This document shows, in pieces, positions 63,735 to 64,000 of a stretch of 64,000 bases of DNA. Numbering within the stretch: position 1 is the first letter of the stretch; each line of letters opens with the position of its first letter. The notes under the pieces are model-generated. The model had not been told where the DNA came from. It ran no database searches and saw only the letters and a program-made list of their open reading frames with translations. The stretch is from Euglena gracilis (taxonomy: Eukaryota; Euglenida; Euglenophyceae; Euglenales): contig CP154955.1 of NCBI GenBank assembly GCA_039621445.1, positions 17,712,691-17,776,690 on the forward strand, given 5' to 3'. Made by a program: the position numbers and the translations under genes.

Positions 63735-64000
63735 CCGGGCGGCCCCTCCGTGGCGGGGGGGGGGGACGGGTTTTGCAGCAGGTCATGCACGATTTGACAT
63801 CATTCTTTCCTCTTATTTTAGATCCCAATTAGGAATTCGGGTGCCATTTGGGTCCAAAAATAGGTTCAATTAGGAATTTGGGATGAATTCTCACATTGTT
63901 GATTCCTAATTGAGTGGTAGATTCCTAATTAATGTGAATTTTTTGAACTTTTTGGAATCCCAAATCGGTTTCAGAATGGGGTCGCGGGGGGGGGGGGGGC
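63735..64000. other. Right flank with CCTAATT repeat
   Basis: CAATTAGGAATTCGG, CAATTAGGAATTTGG and GATTCCTAATTGAG/GATTCCTAATTAATG form an inverted, degenerate set at 63825-63935. The window ends in a G-run. It is presumably intronic to the KH-domain gene. Confidence 0.5.

Overview
This is nuclear DNA from an intron-rich eukaryote, most likely a protist or alga; I cannot name the lineage. Short GC-rich exons (about 40-200 bp, strong G/C at third codon positions) are separated by introns full of poly-G/poly-C runs, dinucleotide and tetranucleotide repeats, foldback elements and short dispersed repeats. There is no prokaryotic signal: no operons, no Shine-Dalgarno spacing, and no long real ORFs. 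The long ORFs come almost entirely from simple repeats (Cys-Val, His-Thr, Met-Tyr-Val-Cys runs). Genes were recognised by joining exons whose homology, splice sites and codon phase agree. Every gene I can support is on the minus strand.

Layout, left to right (each gene reads right to left). (1) About 0.85-7.5 kb: an incomplete WDR75/Nan1-type WD40 protein of the ribosome-biogenesis U3 machinery, with one RanBP2-like zinc-finger exon in the middle. (2) 8.7-12.6 kb: exons of a Lys/Glu/Arg/Asp-rich and RS-like nuclear protein, resembling the tail of a THO/mRNA-processing factor. (3) 13.3-16.2 kb: a non-coding element with inverted ends and many GCGC-centred palindromes. (4) 17.1-18.6 kb: orphan exons. 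(5) 19.3-25.1 kb: an FHA-domain protein (NIPP1/kanadaptin type) with a charged coiled coil. (6) 26-30 kb: exons for the C-terminal half of a GT-A-like glycosyltransferase. (7) 33.7-44.7 kb: a TMEM181/Wntless-like multi-pass membrane protein with an N-terminal signal peptide. A hAT-like non-autonomous element (8-bp target duplication) sits in its 5' intron region. (8) 46.2-56.2 kb: a membrane-anchored protein with two successive glycosyltransferase-like domains. (9) About 57.2-57.6 kb: an unidentified exon. (10) 59.3-63.7 kb: a KH-domain protein with an RS/RD-rich tail.

The most interesting point is how blocks 6-8 fit together. The second glycosyltransferase domain of block 8 stops at 46.2 kb, after its NGD motif. 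The missing second half of that domain (DYF..., YDNWLV, ALHQNH) lies at 28.9-30.0 kb on the same strand, beyond the complete TMEM181-like gene. The simplest reading is one glycosyltransferase gene of about 30 kb with a whole membrane-protein gene nested, in the same orientation, inside a 16-kb intron. A second truncated glycosyltransferase gene or an assembly error are the alternatives. The first glycosyltransferase domain has lost the acidic motif and looks catalytically degenerate. The other notable theme is a set of foldback DNA elements, several carrying telomere-like TTAGGG stems and sitting inside TA- or GTAC-type microsatellites.
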